Shown: positions 36,738 to 49,840, counted from the stretch's first letter. The stretch: DNA of 64,000 nt from Microdochium bolleyi (GCA_001566295.1 KQ964257.1:798941-862940); one strand, 5' to 3'. Program-made: numbers and translations. The notes: generated by a model not told the origin, from the sequence alone.

Positions 36738-39700
36738 TCATGTAGTGTCGAGCGAGTACAGAGATGCGTCAATGGTGAACGGCTTGCCCATGTCCAGCTT
36801 GCCATCAGCCCAGGTCGTGAAGTCTGCAAACTCGTCATTCGCAAAGCCACGTTGATCGTCCATGTGCATCATCGCATCGACGTCGGTGGCGTCAATGTTC
36901 AGGTACTGGTCACCACCAAACGGCGTCCATGTGTCGAAACCCATGTCCAGAGTGACATTCAGGGAGACACCTTCAGACACATCGCTGTTGGGTTCTGATA
37001 CAGTGCTCTCCTTGCTTGCGCTCGAGTCCGGAGTGTCGTTTGGTGTGATGGATCGATACACACTCATGTCGGAGATGGCCCCACCACCACCGCTCTCGAG
37101 TAATCCCATGCTGGAAAAGAGCTCCTGTGGGTCGATCGTCGCCGCTGACCAAGCCTGATCCATTGACTGGGAGTCCGACTGCGCCATGGGGCCGTTTCGA
37201 GCAGCAATGTTCTTGATGAGATCGCCAGACTTTGGACCTGTAGCGCTCCCTTGCCTGGCCATTGATGGCGATTGAGAAGTCGGCGTCCCTGTGGGTGTTT
37301 GCGACTGCTTGGAGCTATCTGTGCTGGTGAAGCCCTTGAGCTGCCCATCAGTGTCAAGCCCAAGAACGGCAGCGAGATTGTCCGTTGCAAATCTGAGAGG
37401 GTCTTGATACGGCTTGATGTGCTCCTCATCGACATGTTGTCGTCTGGCGTCCTCAGTAGCGAAGCCAATGTTGTTTGAATCGCAGCCTTTGTGGGGACAG
37501 AGGAACTGCGGCTTTGCGGGAACTTTGACTTCGGCAGGCGTAGGTTTTTTAACCATTTCTGGTGACGTCTGCTTTGGGACCTGTGGTGACGAACTGTTGC
37601 TCTGAGCAGCCGAGTTGGCCCCACTCCCTGACATTTTCGCCCTCTTCTTCGCAGGCAGCTGCAAAGTATCCTGAGTAACAGTAGGCTTCCCAATGTACGT
37701 TGGCTGCCCTGCAGGGGACTGTGCACCAATAGGGAAGGGCGGTTGTGCCGTCGTCGGCGGAGGTGGAGGCTGGCCACTCTTGCTTGCGGACCGTCCGTGG
37801 GTCTTTGTCGGGGCCGCCTGTTGAGCTGCTGCTAGAGCACTTTGCTGCGTTGTCGAGTCGGACAGATTTTGCTGACTAGCATTCTTCTTAAGTGCTCCAG
37901 GAAACGATGCAGCCAGGTCCTTCGCCATGCTCTCCAGCATGCCGCGTATGCTATCGACGTCCTCAGACCTGATGGAGAATGTGTCCCTCAGCGTGGTCAT
38001 CTTCTCGTCCGTGAACTGTCTGAGGAGCCGATTGCGCTGTGCGGCTGTCAGTTTCAATGTGCGGCAGCCTTTGAATAAACCATGGAAAATAATTACTCAC
38101 CTGCTTGAAGAACATCCTAGCACGAGCATCATCACGGGTTAGACTATACCAGCGGATCAGAGCCTTGCCTAGTCGGCCCATCTCCACCGTGAGCAACTGA
38201 AGTTTGGCGCCTAGCTCCTGGTGCTCCTGGGGCGTCATGGGTATATCTTGCAGCTGCACATTCGCGAAGAGCTGGAATTCCTCGTAGCCCATGGCTCGGA
38301 GTTTCGCGGCATCCTCTTGTGTTTGAGATTGCGTCTGACTCGGATTGCTGTTCTGGGCGACGCTCTGAGCCTGCCGATTTCTCATCATAGCCTCATACTT
38401 AGCTCTGCTTTCCGGGGCCATTGCCGCAAGCTGTTGCGGTGTCAAATTGTTGAGCCCGCCGAGCTGAGCGCCGGATGGAATTGCTGACTGCTGCTGTGAT
38501 TGTTGCTGTTGTTGCGGACCAGGTCGTTGCGAAACCATATTCGCCACAGAGCCCATCTCTGTTCCATCATCAGTGCTCGACCGCTTCAGCGGGTTCTTCT
38601 GTTGCGGTGCTGATCCTTGATTCTGCTGTGAACGATTGTTTGGTGCTTGTTTGCCGCCCTTTGCAGTATTGGCCAGGACGGCCGCATTTGTTGCAGATGG
38701 AGGCGGCTGTGCCTGTCCAGTTATGTTGTTGCCTGCCGTTGTTGGACCTTGCCCCGGCATGAGGCTTGGCTGTGGTCCTGGAGCTACTGGCGCCACCGGC
38801 TGGTTTTGTACTGGTTGGGCTTTGCTGCGCGCGGCCGATATCTTCATGTGAAGAAGCACCTGCTTGATCCTGTCTTCTGGCCAACCCTTGAACTTTTCGT
38901 GGTTCTTGGCATTCTGCAACTCTTGCGGTGTGACTATGACATTAGCAGGTACTCCTGTGCCCAGTGCCGTCTGGTTCGCACCAGACATCCCGGGGCCAAC
39001 AGGTGTGGCCAAGCCCGTCATATTGGCTTGCTGCTGCTGAGGCTGTTGAAGTTGTTGTGGTTGCTGTTGAGGCTGCGGCTGCTGCTGCTGAGCCTGCCGC
39101 TGCCTCATGATGGCTCCAAACTGCGCGGACTGATAGTTGAGAAGCTGTGTCATGACTGCTTGTGAAGCATTGTTTTGTGCCATCCATTGCTTGAGCTGCG
39201 CCCACTTTTTTATTTCGGTAGGAAGAGCTGATGATACGGTGTTTCGGATCTGCTCCATGATCTTGATGGGCACATCCATACTGTCCATCATGGTCATGGC
39301 TTGTGGAGGTGTACGGCCGGGTTGCACTGCGCCATTCCTCATCCTTTGTAGAAGAGCAGCCTGGTTTTGGTTGGGCATGGCAGCATTGGGTGGTGCAGCA
39401 ATGTTGCCAGGCTGGACGAACGACCCAGGGGCCATGCCGGTCCCCGCCGGTGGCTGCCCAGCCTGAGGGTTGGCAGCTACGGCGTTCCGAGCTTGCATGT
39501 TGCGTACGTACTGCACGAGAATCTCGTTCATTTTGTCAGGGGGCATGTTCGAGAGTTGCTGGCGCTTCTCGGGGGTCAGGGTCGACATAAACTGAGACAG
39601 AATCTGTTGGCGGTTCATGGCTTGCTGCTGGTTGCCAAATTGACCGGCGAATCCGAGTCCTGCAGCATTGTTCTGACCTAATTGCGTTTGTCCTTGTCGC

Positions 39701-41269
39701 ACGGGCGCATTCAGGGTGTTCATCCCAGGGCTTTGGGTAACAACAGCTTGATTGTTCTGGGCTCCAGGCTGGCCCTGCATTTGTTTCGCTTGCGCTTGCG
39801 CTCTGATTTGGGCCTGGGAGTGCGCAGCCATCTGATCCATTTTGAGCTGGGCTTGGTCCATGAATTGTTGCTGTTGCTGCATCTGCTGGGGCCTCCCGCC
39901 TTGATTGCTGTGCGCATTCGGACCGCCCATGCTGCTGGTCATTGGCTGTGGGGTCTGCTGCGGATTTGCTGGGACAACCATTTGTCCGGCCTTTTGAGCC
40001 ATCATTCCTGCCTTTTGCTGATTCATAAGGCTCTCTGTTGTGAAGGGGCCGAACTCGCCATTAGGACCAGGAACTTGCTGTCCGGGCTGCCCCATCTGTC
40101 GGTTTTGTGGCTGCTGTTGCATCTGCTGCTGCTGTTGTTGTAGTTGCTGCATTGGTTGTGGCTGAACACCAGCCTGAGATGTTTGCATTGCCATAGGGGT
40201 GCCATTGGCGCCGCCATTTCCACCTTGAGCTGCTCTCATGCTTTGAATGATTTGCGTCTGAAAGAAATACAGCAGAGGATCCATGCCCACCCCTTGAAGT
40301 TGAGCCATTTGCTGCGGGCTCATTCGTTGCTGGAGCACCATTCTGAGGTGGTTTCGCTGCGGTTCTGCGGTCTGATTGAGCTTGGCCAGGGCCATCTGAT
40401 GAACCCTGGCGCGATCCGGGGGTGGAATGCTTGCGAGTGTCATCTGAAAGCCGCTTGGTTGTCGCATCGCTCCTGGCCCACCGCCCAGCTGTTGACCTGG
40501 GTTAAGGCCAGGTACCATGCCCATCACAGCCTGCTGTCCTGCTTGTTGCTGCTGTTGTTGTTGTTGTTGTTGTTGTTGTTGCTGCTGCTGCTGCTGCTGC
40601 TGGGGGATTTGGGTGGCTTGCATTTGTTGTTGTAGATGCGCAAACCCCTGTTGTGACTGATTCATGCCTCGTCCCATCTGCAGAGGGTTCTGTTGATTCA
40701 GCATCATTTGCGCTTGAGCTTGGGCTTGTGCTTGTGCTTGAGCTTGTGCTTGTGCTGCAGCATGGGCATTCAAGGAGCTCTGGAGACCCTGCTCATTCTG
40801 CTGGCGTTTTCTGTATAACTCTTGAATCTTGCTGGTAAGCTTATTTTCATAAGTAACCTTCATATGACACTGTTAGTAAATGGATGCTGCATCATCTTTG
40901 GCGGCACGTGCTGACCTTGTCGGGGGAATTCAGGAATGCTTCTTTCTCAAAAGTGAGGCCGTGTTGCACCAGAGCCTGCGTGTCGTGCTGTGGCATGGCT
41001 AAAAAAGAGCCACTGATTCTGTAGAGCCGTTAACACAACGCGTTCAATTGCCCGTGGAAGACAGACTCCATGATCACTTACAACGCCCCAGTCTGCGATA
41101 GACGCTGGTTGTCGGAGACCTGACTCTGCCAACCATTGGTCGCAGGTCGATTTTGGATCTGTTGTTGGTATATGAAGCTTGACAACTGTTGCTGCGGTGG
41201 GCGGGCCATCCTCATTCCGCCTGCTCCTCCTCCTCCTCCTGGCCCCATATGCGGCATTGCAGCGGCCAT
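36738..41269 (-). CDS. MED15: Mediator complex subunit 15 (Med15/Gal11)
   Basis: Four exons, 41082-41269, 40916-41018, 38101-40857 and 36738-38036, encode 1,448 residues. The ATG at 41269 has a strong context (GCGGCCATGG). The frame extends upstream to a TAG at about 41311, so an extra 5' exon is not excluded. Residues about 46-115 form the KIX-like activator-binding domain (NGWQSQVSDNQRLSQTGAL, ALVQHGLTFEKEAFLNSPDK). They are followed by glutamine-, AQ- and proline-rich disorder, including 20 consecutive Gln. A conserved helical segment lies at the last junction (DDARARMFFKQ joined to RNRLLRQF, then GMLESMAKDLAASFPG). The acidic C-terminus is typical of the Mediator tail module. The product recruits Mediator to DNA-bound activators in the nucleus. 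Introns are 63, 58 and 64 nt. Confidence 0.93.
40543..40602 (-). repeat. In-frame CAA/CAG repeat encoding 20 glutamines in MED15
   Basis: Twenty consecutive Gln codons, a CAG block followed by a CAA block, within the long MED15 exon. A second low-complexity block of alternating Ala-Gln codons lies at about 40700-40760. Confidence 0.95.
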
Positions 41270-43784
41270 GGCCGCTACCGATTGGAAAGTGGTCAAGCCC
41301 AAGTGCTCCCAGTTGAATGACTATCGTGTCTGCATGCACTAGACAAGTGGTTTTCGACGGGCCGTAGCAGAAAGAGACAGATGTCCGGACCGTGACTGTG
41401 TGGATGTTCCTCGACTGCGGCGTCGATCAACCAGGGTGGAGGGTATGAAAAGTTGAGTATGGACGGTGCACTAGTCACGGTTCATTCGGGGAGATAATCA
41501 ACCGTGCCGGATCAGCAATGTCACAGTGGTCTGCGGTCTATTTGGTGGCCTCGCAGGATCCTGGGTATTCGTATCGGTGGATTCCAGGTTGCGCTTTCGA
41601 CGTTATGGACTAGGTCGGGCGGTTGTGGTGCGAAAAGATTGACAAGTCTACGGGACGGGACGAGTACGTGAGTCGTTTGGTAGAAGGCGTATTAAATCGG
41701 CGTGGCTTTGGTTCTGCAGCGCAGATGTGATGGAGCTCAAGGATTGATAGCACTGTCGTAGTGCGTTTGAAGCTTCAGAATGCTGGACGTCTCGATCTTA
41801 GCTGGTGAACAGAAACGGGCGCTCAAGGCTGAGGACGTCAAGGACCAAGACGCAAAAGACTCTGGCCAGGACCAAGCTTGCGACAATAGGGGACCGAGAG
41901 CTTGCGCGCATGGCGGAAGGCGCTGCGTGAGATACGAAGGCAAGCAGGATGCGTAGAGTAGTGGGGAGAAGCTGGACACCTACGGGGAAGCAAGAAGGTG
42001 CGAGAAAGGGCGGTAGTCTCAGGCGGGAAACGACTGGACCTGGTGGCCGTGGTGTTGACAAGAACGCGATGGAACAATCGCAGCAGCGTTGGCGGGGACG
42101 GGGCGACACGATCGTCAGGACGCGAGGTGCGGCGAGAGAAGACGGTGCAGAGACGAAGCAGCCGTAAGAGCGAGTAGACGAAGAAGACGTCGGACATGAA
42201 GTGACAGAGGAGGACGTGGGTGGGCTCGAGTGGAGCAAGCCTCTCTGCCTGGAGCGCCTGCCCAGATGGTGTGAATGTGTGTGTGGGTGGGCACTGCGTC
42301 TTGGGCTGGCCGGGCAAGGGTGACAGGGTGCCCGCGGCATGTACTGCGCACAAGGCGGCACTGTGGCCATCCTCAAGGTTTCTGCCCTCCCAGAAACAAG
42401 GGCCAACCTGGACCTCTGGATGTTCCTGTTCGTCCCACCTTGTCGCCAAGCGCCAGAATGGCCCCAGCCTGACCGCCAGCCTCCAGACGCCCAGTTGATG
42501 GCAGGCATCGGCGTGCGTGCCGCCTTGTCTCTGCTGCGTATTGCTCGGCTGCGCTGGTCACGACTCCCGTCTGCGCGGATGGGGCGATGTTGAGGCTCCT
42601 CTGGACCACCGATGACCTTCAAGAGGTCCCTGCCATGGTTCACTGCGTTGAGCCCGGCGTGTAAGATCGCGCCAGTGAGTACGAACTCTGATCATCGGGC
42701 AGTGGAATTCAGTCCAGTATCTGTTGCTGGCTGCCGGTGTGGAACATGAAGTGGCCCTCTCTCGTGGACCCAGTAGCCTTTGAGCCATGCCGGCCTGACC
42801 TGATGCCAATTGCGACCGTTGGCATGGGCATTGGAAGTGTCTTGACTATTAGGTCAGATTGACGATGCAGCACCCTGGTCCGGCAGGGGTTGCTAACTTG
42901 TCGCCCAGCCTGCGACTCTTCCACGCGTTTGAGCAGATACCTGATTACTTCCCGTCCGGCATGCTGGTACCCGTACATGATCGTTAAGCCTTGGGGCGAT
43001 GACTCTTGGTCACGGTGCCCACACGCGACATACATTTTTTTGAACCACAGAAACCCGATAGATAAAGTATTCTGCATATACTCTTGCAAGCGTGGCAGAT
43101 GCCGAAAGCTCTAGACATAGTGAGCAACATACTAATTTCCGCCTCGAACACCAGAGGCCTTATGGAGAGGGTTGTTACGCCAACATGTCCTCATGCCGGG
43201 TCTGTATCACACTCCTTTGGCTGACACGCGGGAGGAATTGGGAGTTGTGGCCTGAGAACCACCAGCACGGGCATTCGATCGCCGGCGGGCCCTCCAGACT
43301 CTCATCGTAAAACCAGCATCAGATCGGACGGGCTCATGTCCAGATCCTCGGACATGGACCTGTGGACACCATGCGATCCACGGATCAGGGACCAGCACTC
43401 GTCGTCATTCCATCTTCTCAGGGTACAAACGTGGTGGTTGTCTAATGAGCTGAGCCCCCCAATTTTATGTCAGCCACCTGAAGGGACTGGACTGGCATTC
43501 AGGCGACAGGGGTCATGGCTCTAGCATGGACAACATCTGGCACCGCAACCACGCGCGGCCAACAGCCATCTGGAAGTGGGAGCCCACGACTTGCGAAACC
43601 TTGCAGCTGTCAAACCGTCTTAAGGTTGGCAAAGTGCCATGGCGACCCAAGGCTGGCGTGATACAAAACAGGTATCGTAGCTACAGTAGGCCCGGTTGCA
43701 GCATTGGCATGCCCCCCGAATCCCAACCTTGGAACACGTCGAGCCTCATTACGTGAGGAGAGCGGTGGCGTGCACGAATCCACA

Positions 43785-43812
43785 AGCTACGGCTCTTGAG
43801 CTACGGCTCTTG
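43785..43812. repeat. 14-bp direct tandem duplication
   Basis: AGCTACGGCTCTTG occurs twice head to tail, followed by a partial third copy (AGCT). Non-coding. Confidence 0.85.
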
Positions 43813-46169
43813 AGCTCCAGCTCGTGGTCGCCCCGAAGGCGCCTTCGTGAGCCATCACACACCGGCCGGCGGATCAACTCGTGGTGGCTGACGCTAGTCG
43901 ACTGTGGGTCAGCATCAAACCAAACCAAGGGCAAGCACAGATAATACGACAGGGAGGAGCTCATCAAGGCGCCCACAGCCGAGCAGCCCTGCTGTGCATG
44001 GTCCTCTCGAGGCTGAAAGGGGGCCTCCATTGAAGATGCACATGAATACCTCCGACGATTACCTACAGACTTTTCATCCACGATCATCTACCGATGAAGC
44101 CGGTGATTTCCCTGGCAGGTGTGTGCCCGTTGGGTGGTGGCCCATGTCGAGCTTGGGCGGTAGTTGCGACCCTTGCATCTTGCAGTTCTTGCACGGCGGA
44201 GCCCATCTGCATTGGACCAACCTTCCACGGTCACCCATTCTACGGCACGCGTCGACTGGTATTTGCGCACTTGAGCAAGTGCCACTTGCAACCAGCCCGC
44301 GCGAGGCGATCCTGTGCGCCGCCCTGGACAGCGCCGGCAATGTCGAAAAGGGCCTTGGAACCCATATTCTCGTCGAGGTCGCAATGGAATGTGCAATAGC
44401 CCTGGAGGTGGTCTACCTACACCCACCTCGAAGTTACCTACCTCAAGGTACCTTACCGCGGCGGGTGGTGTGGCGCAGAAGGGTATCGCTCATGTCACTG
44501 TGAGCGGCCAATCGCCGGCGCGTGGAACACTCTCCGCAACATGGGTCCAGGAATGATCGACAACCCAACGGCCTCGTCCCAAACTGCAGACGCGCAACCC
44601 AGCTCGAGCTCATGAGAACTTGTTGTTGCTCGACGGTCGCCCGCAAGCAATCAGGCCATGCGACGCGGGTGTTCCCCACCTCCTGTACCACGATGGGATG
44701 CCCTCAAACGTGTTTGGCGGGCGCCATTACTCCTGGCATGTATCAGCGTCCTAGGACCGCCCTCCCCCATGCTTTGCCGAGACCCACGTTGCGCGTTCTT
44801 GGGGCCGCTCGAAACATTTCGCAATCATCCATCCACAGACGAGCGAGCCCAGAACGACAGATGCAGTGCGCCTCTCTGAGAAGTCGATTCCTGTTGCTGC
44901 ATGGCCAACCTGGGCCCCAGCGGGCTAGGTATCGTAGGTGCGAACAACTCCCATCCCGCCCGAGTTCCTGCAGCAGGTTTTTGGCGCCCAGCCTGGCCAG
45001 GGGATCTTCATCGCCGCAAAGCCTCCTCTTCCAAATGCGTCGAGCCACGCAGGTAGCGTCGCGCCTTGCCGAAGCCTGGTGCAGATCCATGCAATCCTCA
45101 ACGCCAAAGCCGCTAGGCACAGAACCCAAACACAGAGACACTGTCAGGGTGCACAGCAGGTGGCGAGAGCCTGGAGCATTTCTGCAGCCGGAGCAACATG
45201 GATCCAGCACACCAGACAGCCTCACAGTAACGACAGATAGGCCGGCATGGAGGAACAACGGAGGGCATTGCGGCAAGTGGACGGATGGCGGGCTGATGAG
45301 GCGCCTCGTGAGAACCTGTCCTGCCACCCCACCCCGGCTCTGCCAAATAATGCCAGGCCCCCTTGCCTCGACAGGGTCTGGAGGGCCCGAAGGGGGCCTT
45401 GCCCTGGCCGCTGATTCGCTCAGTCCTGATGGGCGCTGGTGCACGGGAGCTGCCAGGTTGTACCACCTGTACTCCGTGCTCACTCAGCATGAATGCTTAC
45501 TGTGCGCTGGCCTACCAGGTCTGCCCCTTCTGGCGTTGCCGGACAGCAGGTTCTCGCTCGCCGGATGTCTCCAAGGACGAGCAACAGTCGAACTTACCCG
45601 TGACCGACGAACGGTCAACTGGATGACTATCCGCCTGTCGTCTACAGGTCGTTGGTGTGCGTTGTACTCCCCGCGGTTCAGCAGGAGGCCAGTCTCGTGA
45701 GCACCACCTCATCTGATCATGGCTGCCTGCCGCCATAGGTCCACGCACGTATGCCAGACAGGGCGGAGGGCCATCAGGCATGATTCTTCAACTCGCGCTA
45801 CAGCGCGTGATATCCTCATTTGTAAGCCATGCTATCAAGAGCTCGCAGAGTGTCGAGCCAGTACAGACCCTAGAATCCCTACTTAAGGTAAGTAGGAGGT
45901 CCACTACCGTCGGTCTACTCCCAGGATGTTCCATGCAGTGCGGTTCAGAGCTTCACGCATGAGCTCTGACGTGGTTCACCGGCGCAGACAAAGATGCGGT
46001 CAAGCAATTGTTCAAGATCAACTCTATTCGCCCGTCAGGACAAATCACGATAGGCAGTCCGAGAGCATGATTGATCGAGAGTTTAGACCCATGACCACGG
46101 CAAGGCATCGCGCTAGAGGGGGGCGTGCGCCGCGCTAGAACACAACGTCTTTGGTCTGCAACACAGGCT

Positions 46170-46183
46170 GGGGGGGGGGGGGG
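46170..46183. repeat. G14 homopolymer
   Basis: Fourteen consecutive G on the plus strand (C on the minus strand) in non-coding DNA. It is similar to the poly-C tracts at 12156 and 63987. Confidence 0.95.
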
Positions 46184-46958
46184 TTTGACATCAATGTGCA
46201 TGAGCAAGTGCTGCTCGGTCGGCACTTGGACACGTCCATTGACAGCAGGACGAAACCACAGATACTCTGTACCGACCCTCCGAGATCCGTGAGCAAAGAA
46301 ATCCTGCAAGAGCCGCATCCATGTGCCACAGGTAGATGAAGGACTGCCTGCCCAACAACAGCGGTACAGATTATTCCACTTCGAGGTTTGGCTGGCAGGC
46401 CGTGCTCCGCCTTGTGCAGCGAATTGGAGTCGCCCGACAATGCCGGCGTCATCTGAAACTGTGCACGATGCAAAGCTGACACGACACAAGAACACTGGCC
46501 TTCTTGATCCAGATCATGCTCCAATGCATGATTGAAAAGAGCATTGGCAGATGCTCTGCTACGCAGTCGTGCCTCTCGGCGAGATTGGATGGCGACCGCC
46601 GTCCACTGGGCCTCTGCACGAAGCTCCGCGGCCTTGTGCTCACACTGTCTGCAGATCTGGACCTTGGAGGCTTCCTTGTCTCAATGGCCGCTTCCATGGG
46701 CCGAGACATTGTTCCAACCGGTTCTCGGAAGCTCCTTTGGCCTGTCTCTAGCGTCTTCAGCGATGCTCTGGGCCGCCAGTTTGGGAATTGGGAAACGGAA
46801 TGAGGCGCGCGCGCACACGCACGGACACACCACTGTCAGTCCACGACTTTGTTCTTCACAGATGCTAGCGGTGAGTGTTCGAGATCTGGCGGTCTTGCCC
46901 CTGCCTGAAGGACCAGGATGCAGGTTGACGATGAGCAACGGAGCCCGTTCTGCCGGAT

Positions 46959-46990
46959 CGTCTTCGTCTCCGTCTCCGTCTCCATCTTCT
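46959..46990. repeat. CGTCTC hexamer repeat
   Basis: Three near-perfect CGTCTC units with flanking degenerate copies, about 300 bp upstream of the aminopeptidase start. Confidence 0.75.
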
Positions 46991-47272
46991 GGAGAGGAGC
47001 CCGACCCTGCTCACGGCTTGAGCTGGTGCCAGGCTCTTGGAGATCCATGGCGTGGTCAGCTCGATTGCGCGAGCATGGGATAGGCTGGCGCCGATGCAAA
47101 GGCCTAGAGGGCTGGAGGCCGCTGCTCCACAGCGGGCGATTCCGATCCCCAGGGTTCTGTCAATCGATAAGCGGACCCGAGGGCCATCAAGCCCCCGCAC
47201 GCTATTCGCCTGCCTCATTGGAGAAGGCCTTCCCCGCCATTCAACCTTCTGCGTGTTTCTGCTGTTGCCCAG

Positions 47273-49075
47273 ATGCCCTCCCGAGCCCTGGCTATCTGCG
47301 CTCGCAACCTCCGCCAACCCATCGCTGCATCGCTCGCGACGACCTCGCTTCGGATTCGTCTCGCCCACAGTCCCAAATATCTCCAGAGAGCAGCTTCAGG
47401 TCCTGGCCTCCGTTGCCGCTCAACCCGTCTATTGTCTACAAGCCCGAGATTCAACATGGCTCCTCCGAAAGCCGCCCTCGACTTTCTTGACTTTGTCAAT
47501 GCCTCGCCCACTCGTGAGCTCTCCCTTTTACCGCTACGCTAGACAGCCTGACGCCCGAGACGCACCTGGGTCCTTCGGTCGTCCTAGGCTAACCATTGGA
47601 TCTCTTCCATCCTCCTGTACACAGCGTACCATGCCGTCCAGGAATCGATCCACCGCCTCGAGAAGGCCGGCTTCACCGCGGTCAAGGAGCGTGACAACTG
47701 GTCCTCCACACTCCGGCCCGGCGGCAAATACTACATGACGCGCAATGCCTCGACCATTGTCGCCTTCGCCATCGGCGCCAAGTGGAAGCCCGGGAACCCC
47801 ATCGCCATGATCGGCGCCCACACGGACTCGTGCTGCTTGCGCCTCAAGCCAGTCAGCAAGAAGTCTGGATCCGGCTTCCTCCAGGTCGGCGTCGAGACGT
47901 ATGGCGGCGGCATCTGGCACACTTGGTTTGATCGCGACCTGTCCATCGCGGGCCGCGTGATGGCCAAGGACGACAAGGGCAACTTCACCCAGAAACTCAT
48001 CAAGATCGACCGGCCCATCATCCGCATTCCCACGCTCGCCATCCACCTCGACCGCTCCACCAACTTCGACCCAAACAAGGAGACTGAGCTTTTCCCCATC
48101 GCCGGCATGATCGCCGCCGAGCTCAACCGCACCGGGCAGACCGAGGCGACCGCCAAGCCCGAGGAGACCGCGCCGCCATCATCTTCGGAAGAATCGTTCA
48201 CTCCTCTTAAGGAGATGAGCGAGCGCCACCACCCGTACATCCTCGAGATCGTGGCCGAGCATGCGGGTGTCCAGACCGACGACATTGTCGACTTCGAGCT
48301 TGTCCTCTACGATACACAAAAGTCGTGCCTCGGCGGCCTAAACGAGGAGTTCATCTACTCGGCGCGCCTCGATAACCTGAACATGACGTACTGCAGCGTA
48401 CTCGGCCTGATCGAGTCGCTCTCCGCCGCGAGCCTCGACGACGAGGCCAGCATCCGGCTCATCTCGTGCTTCGACCACGAGGAGATCGGCTCGACCTCGG
48501 CGCAGGGCGCCAACTCGGACCTCCTCCCGGCCGTCGTGCGCCGCCTCTCCATCCTCGCGGGCCGCGGCCACGGCGACGCCGCTTCGGACAAGTCGTGGGA
48601 ACACATCACCAGCTCCGACCCGGACATTGACCTCTCCACGGCCTTTGAGCAGACCATGGCCGTCTCCTTCCTCGTCTCCGCGGACATGGCGCACTCCGTG
48701 AACCCCAACTACGCGGGCAAGTACGAGTCGAGCCACCAGCCCGAGATGAACAAGGGCACCGTCATCAAAGTCAACGCGAACCAGCGCTACGCGACCAACT
48801 CGCCGGGCATCGTGCTGCTCCAGGAGAGCGCCAAGCGCGCGGGCGTGCCCCTGCAGCTCTTCGTCGTTCGCAACGACTCGTCCTGCGGCTCGACCATCGG
48901 CCCCATGCTCTCGGCCAAGCTCGGCGTGCGCACGCTCGACCTGGGCAACCCGCAGCTCAGCATGCACAGCATCCGCGAGACGGGCGGCACCCACGACGTC
49001 CAGCACGCCATCAGCCTCTTCTCGTCCTTCCTGTCACACTACACGGAGCTCGAGGCAAAGATCTTTGTAGACTAG
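47273..49075 (+). CDS. Aspartyl aminopeptidase, M18 family, with possible mitochondrial leader
   Basis: Two exons, 47273-47513 and 47625-49075, encode 563 residues. The metal and catalytic residues of M18 can be placed: GAHTDS (His146), the conserved Asp in IYSARLDNL (Asp330), FDHEEIGS (Glu366/367), VSADMAHSVNPNY (Asp434) and QLSMHSIRE (His528). PYHAV at the splice junction is also family-typical. The enzyme removes N-terminal Asp or Glu from peptides using two zinc ions, usually as a dodecamer (known family). From the first ATG there is a 61-residue basic, hydroxylated leader (MPSRALAICARNLRQPIAAS) that resembles a mitochondrial presequence. A second ATG at 47456 (MAPPKAALDFLDFV) gives the usual cytosolic/vacuolar form. 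The coding sequence is very GC-rich at third positions, suggesting good expression. AT-rich AATTAAAATATAAAG at about 49170 is a plausible poly(A) region. Confidence 0.95.
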
Positions 49076-49840
49076 AGTCGGGGCGGGGAGAGGAGGCGCG
49101 GCGTTTTTTGGTTGCAGGAGTCATGTCGAGACTACTATCTATCTAGCGCGTATACTGCGCAGCCTAGGCGAATTAAAATATAAAGTAAAAGTTGGCCCAC
49201 GCTGAAATGGTGCTTTTAATCTTGATGAATGTGAAATTGTGTGGTTCTCCCCTGTAGACGATGTAGAAAGGACGTAAGACGTAGAAGCTCAGAGGTCACC
49301 TTGGGATATGCCGGTACAGCCAGCCGGGTGAATACTTCGCAGCCAGTCTAGAAAGTGCACACGAAAAATTATCACTCTGAAGCCTTTTTTTCCATCTCGT
49401 TGTTCTAGTACTTGTCTCCTATCCTGTGTGGCTTCTCATCTGGTGACCACATTGCTGCCACCCTACACGAGTACTCAAATCCACTCCTCCTGGATTAATC
49501 CACACAGAAACCAAACATCCTTTTTTTCTATAGTCTTGAGGGAGGCGAAGGACATGCTTTCCAGCCGTGGCGAGACGTTCCTGTCGTTCGGCGCCACTGC
49601 AAACAGCGGGCCACGATGCAGCAATCTTGCTTAATTTGGTATATTGTGAATGCCGATAACGATGACGTTGATCAAATATGTGTCCCACCCAGCCCAAACG
49701 CCGATCCGAAAATGGTATGCAAGCAGGCCATAATTGTTCGATATGGCATGATGACAGTCCGTGTGAAAGTGTGTGCAGAGCTGTGATCCACCGTTATTGC
49801 TCGCGCGATGGAGAATGCGGAAGTAGTTCGGCTCAGCTGT
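49076..49840. other. Intergenic between convergent aminopeptidase and LOS1 3' ends
   Basis: No gene. It holds the presumed poly(A) signals of both genes and short T runs near 49385 and 49521. Confidence 0.65.

Larger units (their letters stand above)
41270..47272. other. Gene-poor intergenic stretch, 6.0 kb
   Basis: No supported gene. The left 1.3 kb is the MED15 promoter/leader side and has a pyrimidine-rich minus strand. At 44522-45700 a plus-strand frame is open for 392 codons (362 from its first ATG) with two overlapping long minus-strand frames, but no domain is seen. Small structure: 14-bp tandem duplication at 43785-43812, palindromes at 44445-44454 and 45878-45896, a G14 run at 46170-46183 and a CGTCTC repeat at 46959-46990. 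The right end is the promoter of the aminopeptidase gene. Confidence 0.45.

Noticed and set aside
38037..38100. Read-through of the long MED15 exon into RLPHIETDSRTAQSAPQ
   Set aside because: This is intron sequence. Splicing at GTGAGT and the CCGCACAG acceptor restores the conserved MFFKQRNRLLRQF.
41798..42643. 281-codon minus-strand frame upstream of MED15
   Set aside because: Pyrimidine-rich leader or promoter DNA. Ser/Pro/Arg-rich translation without motif, with no plausible splice into MED15.
48338..49006. 222-codon minus-strand frame inside the aminopeptidase gene
   Set aside because: Antisense shadow of a conserved M18 coding exon, with no domain of its own.
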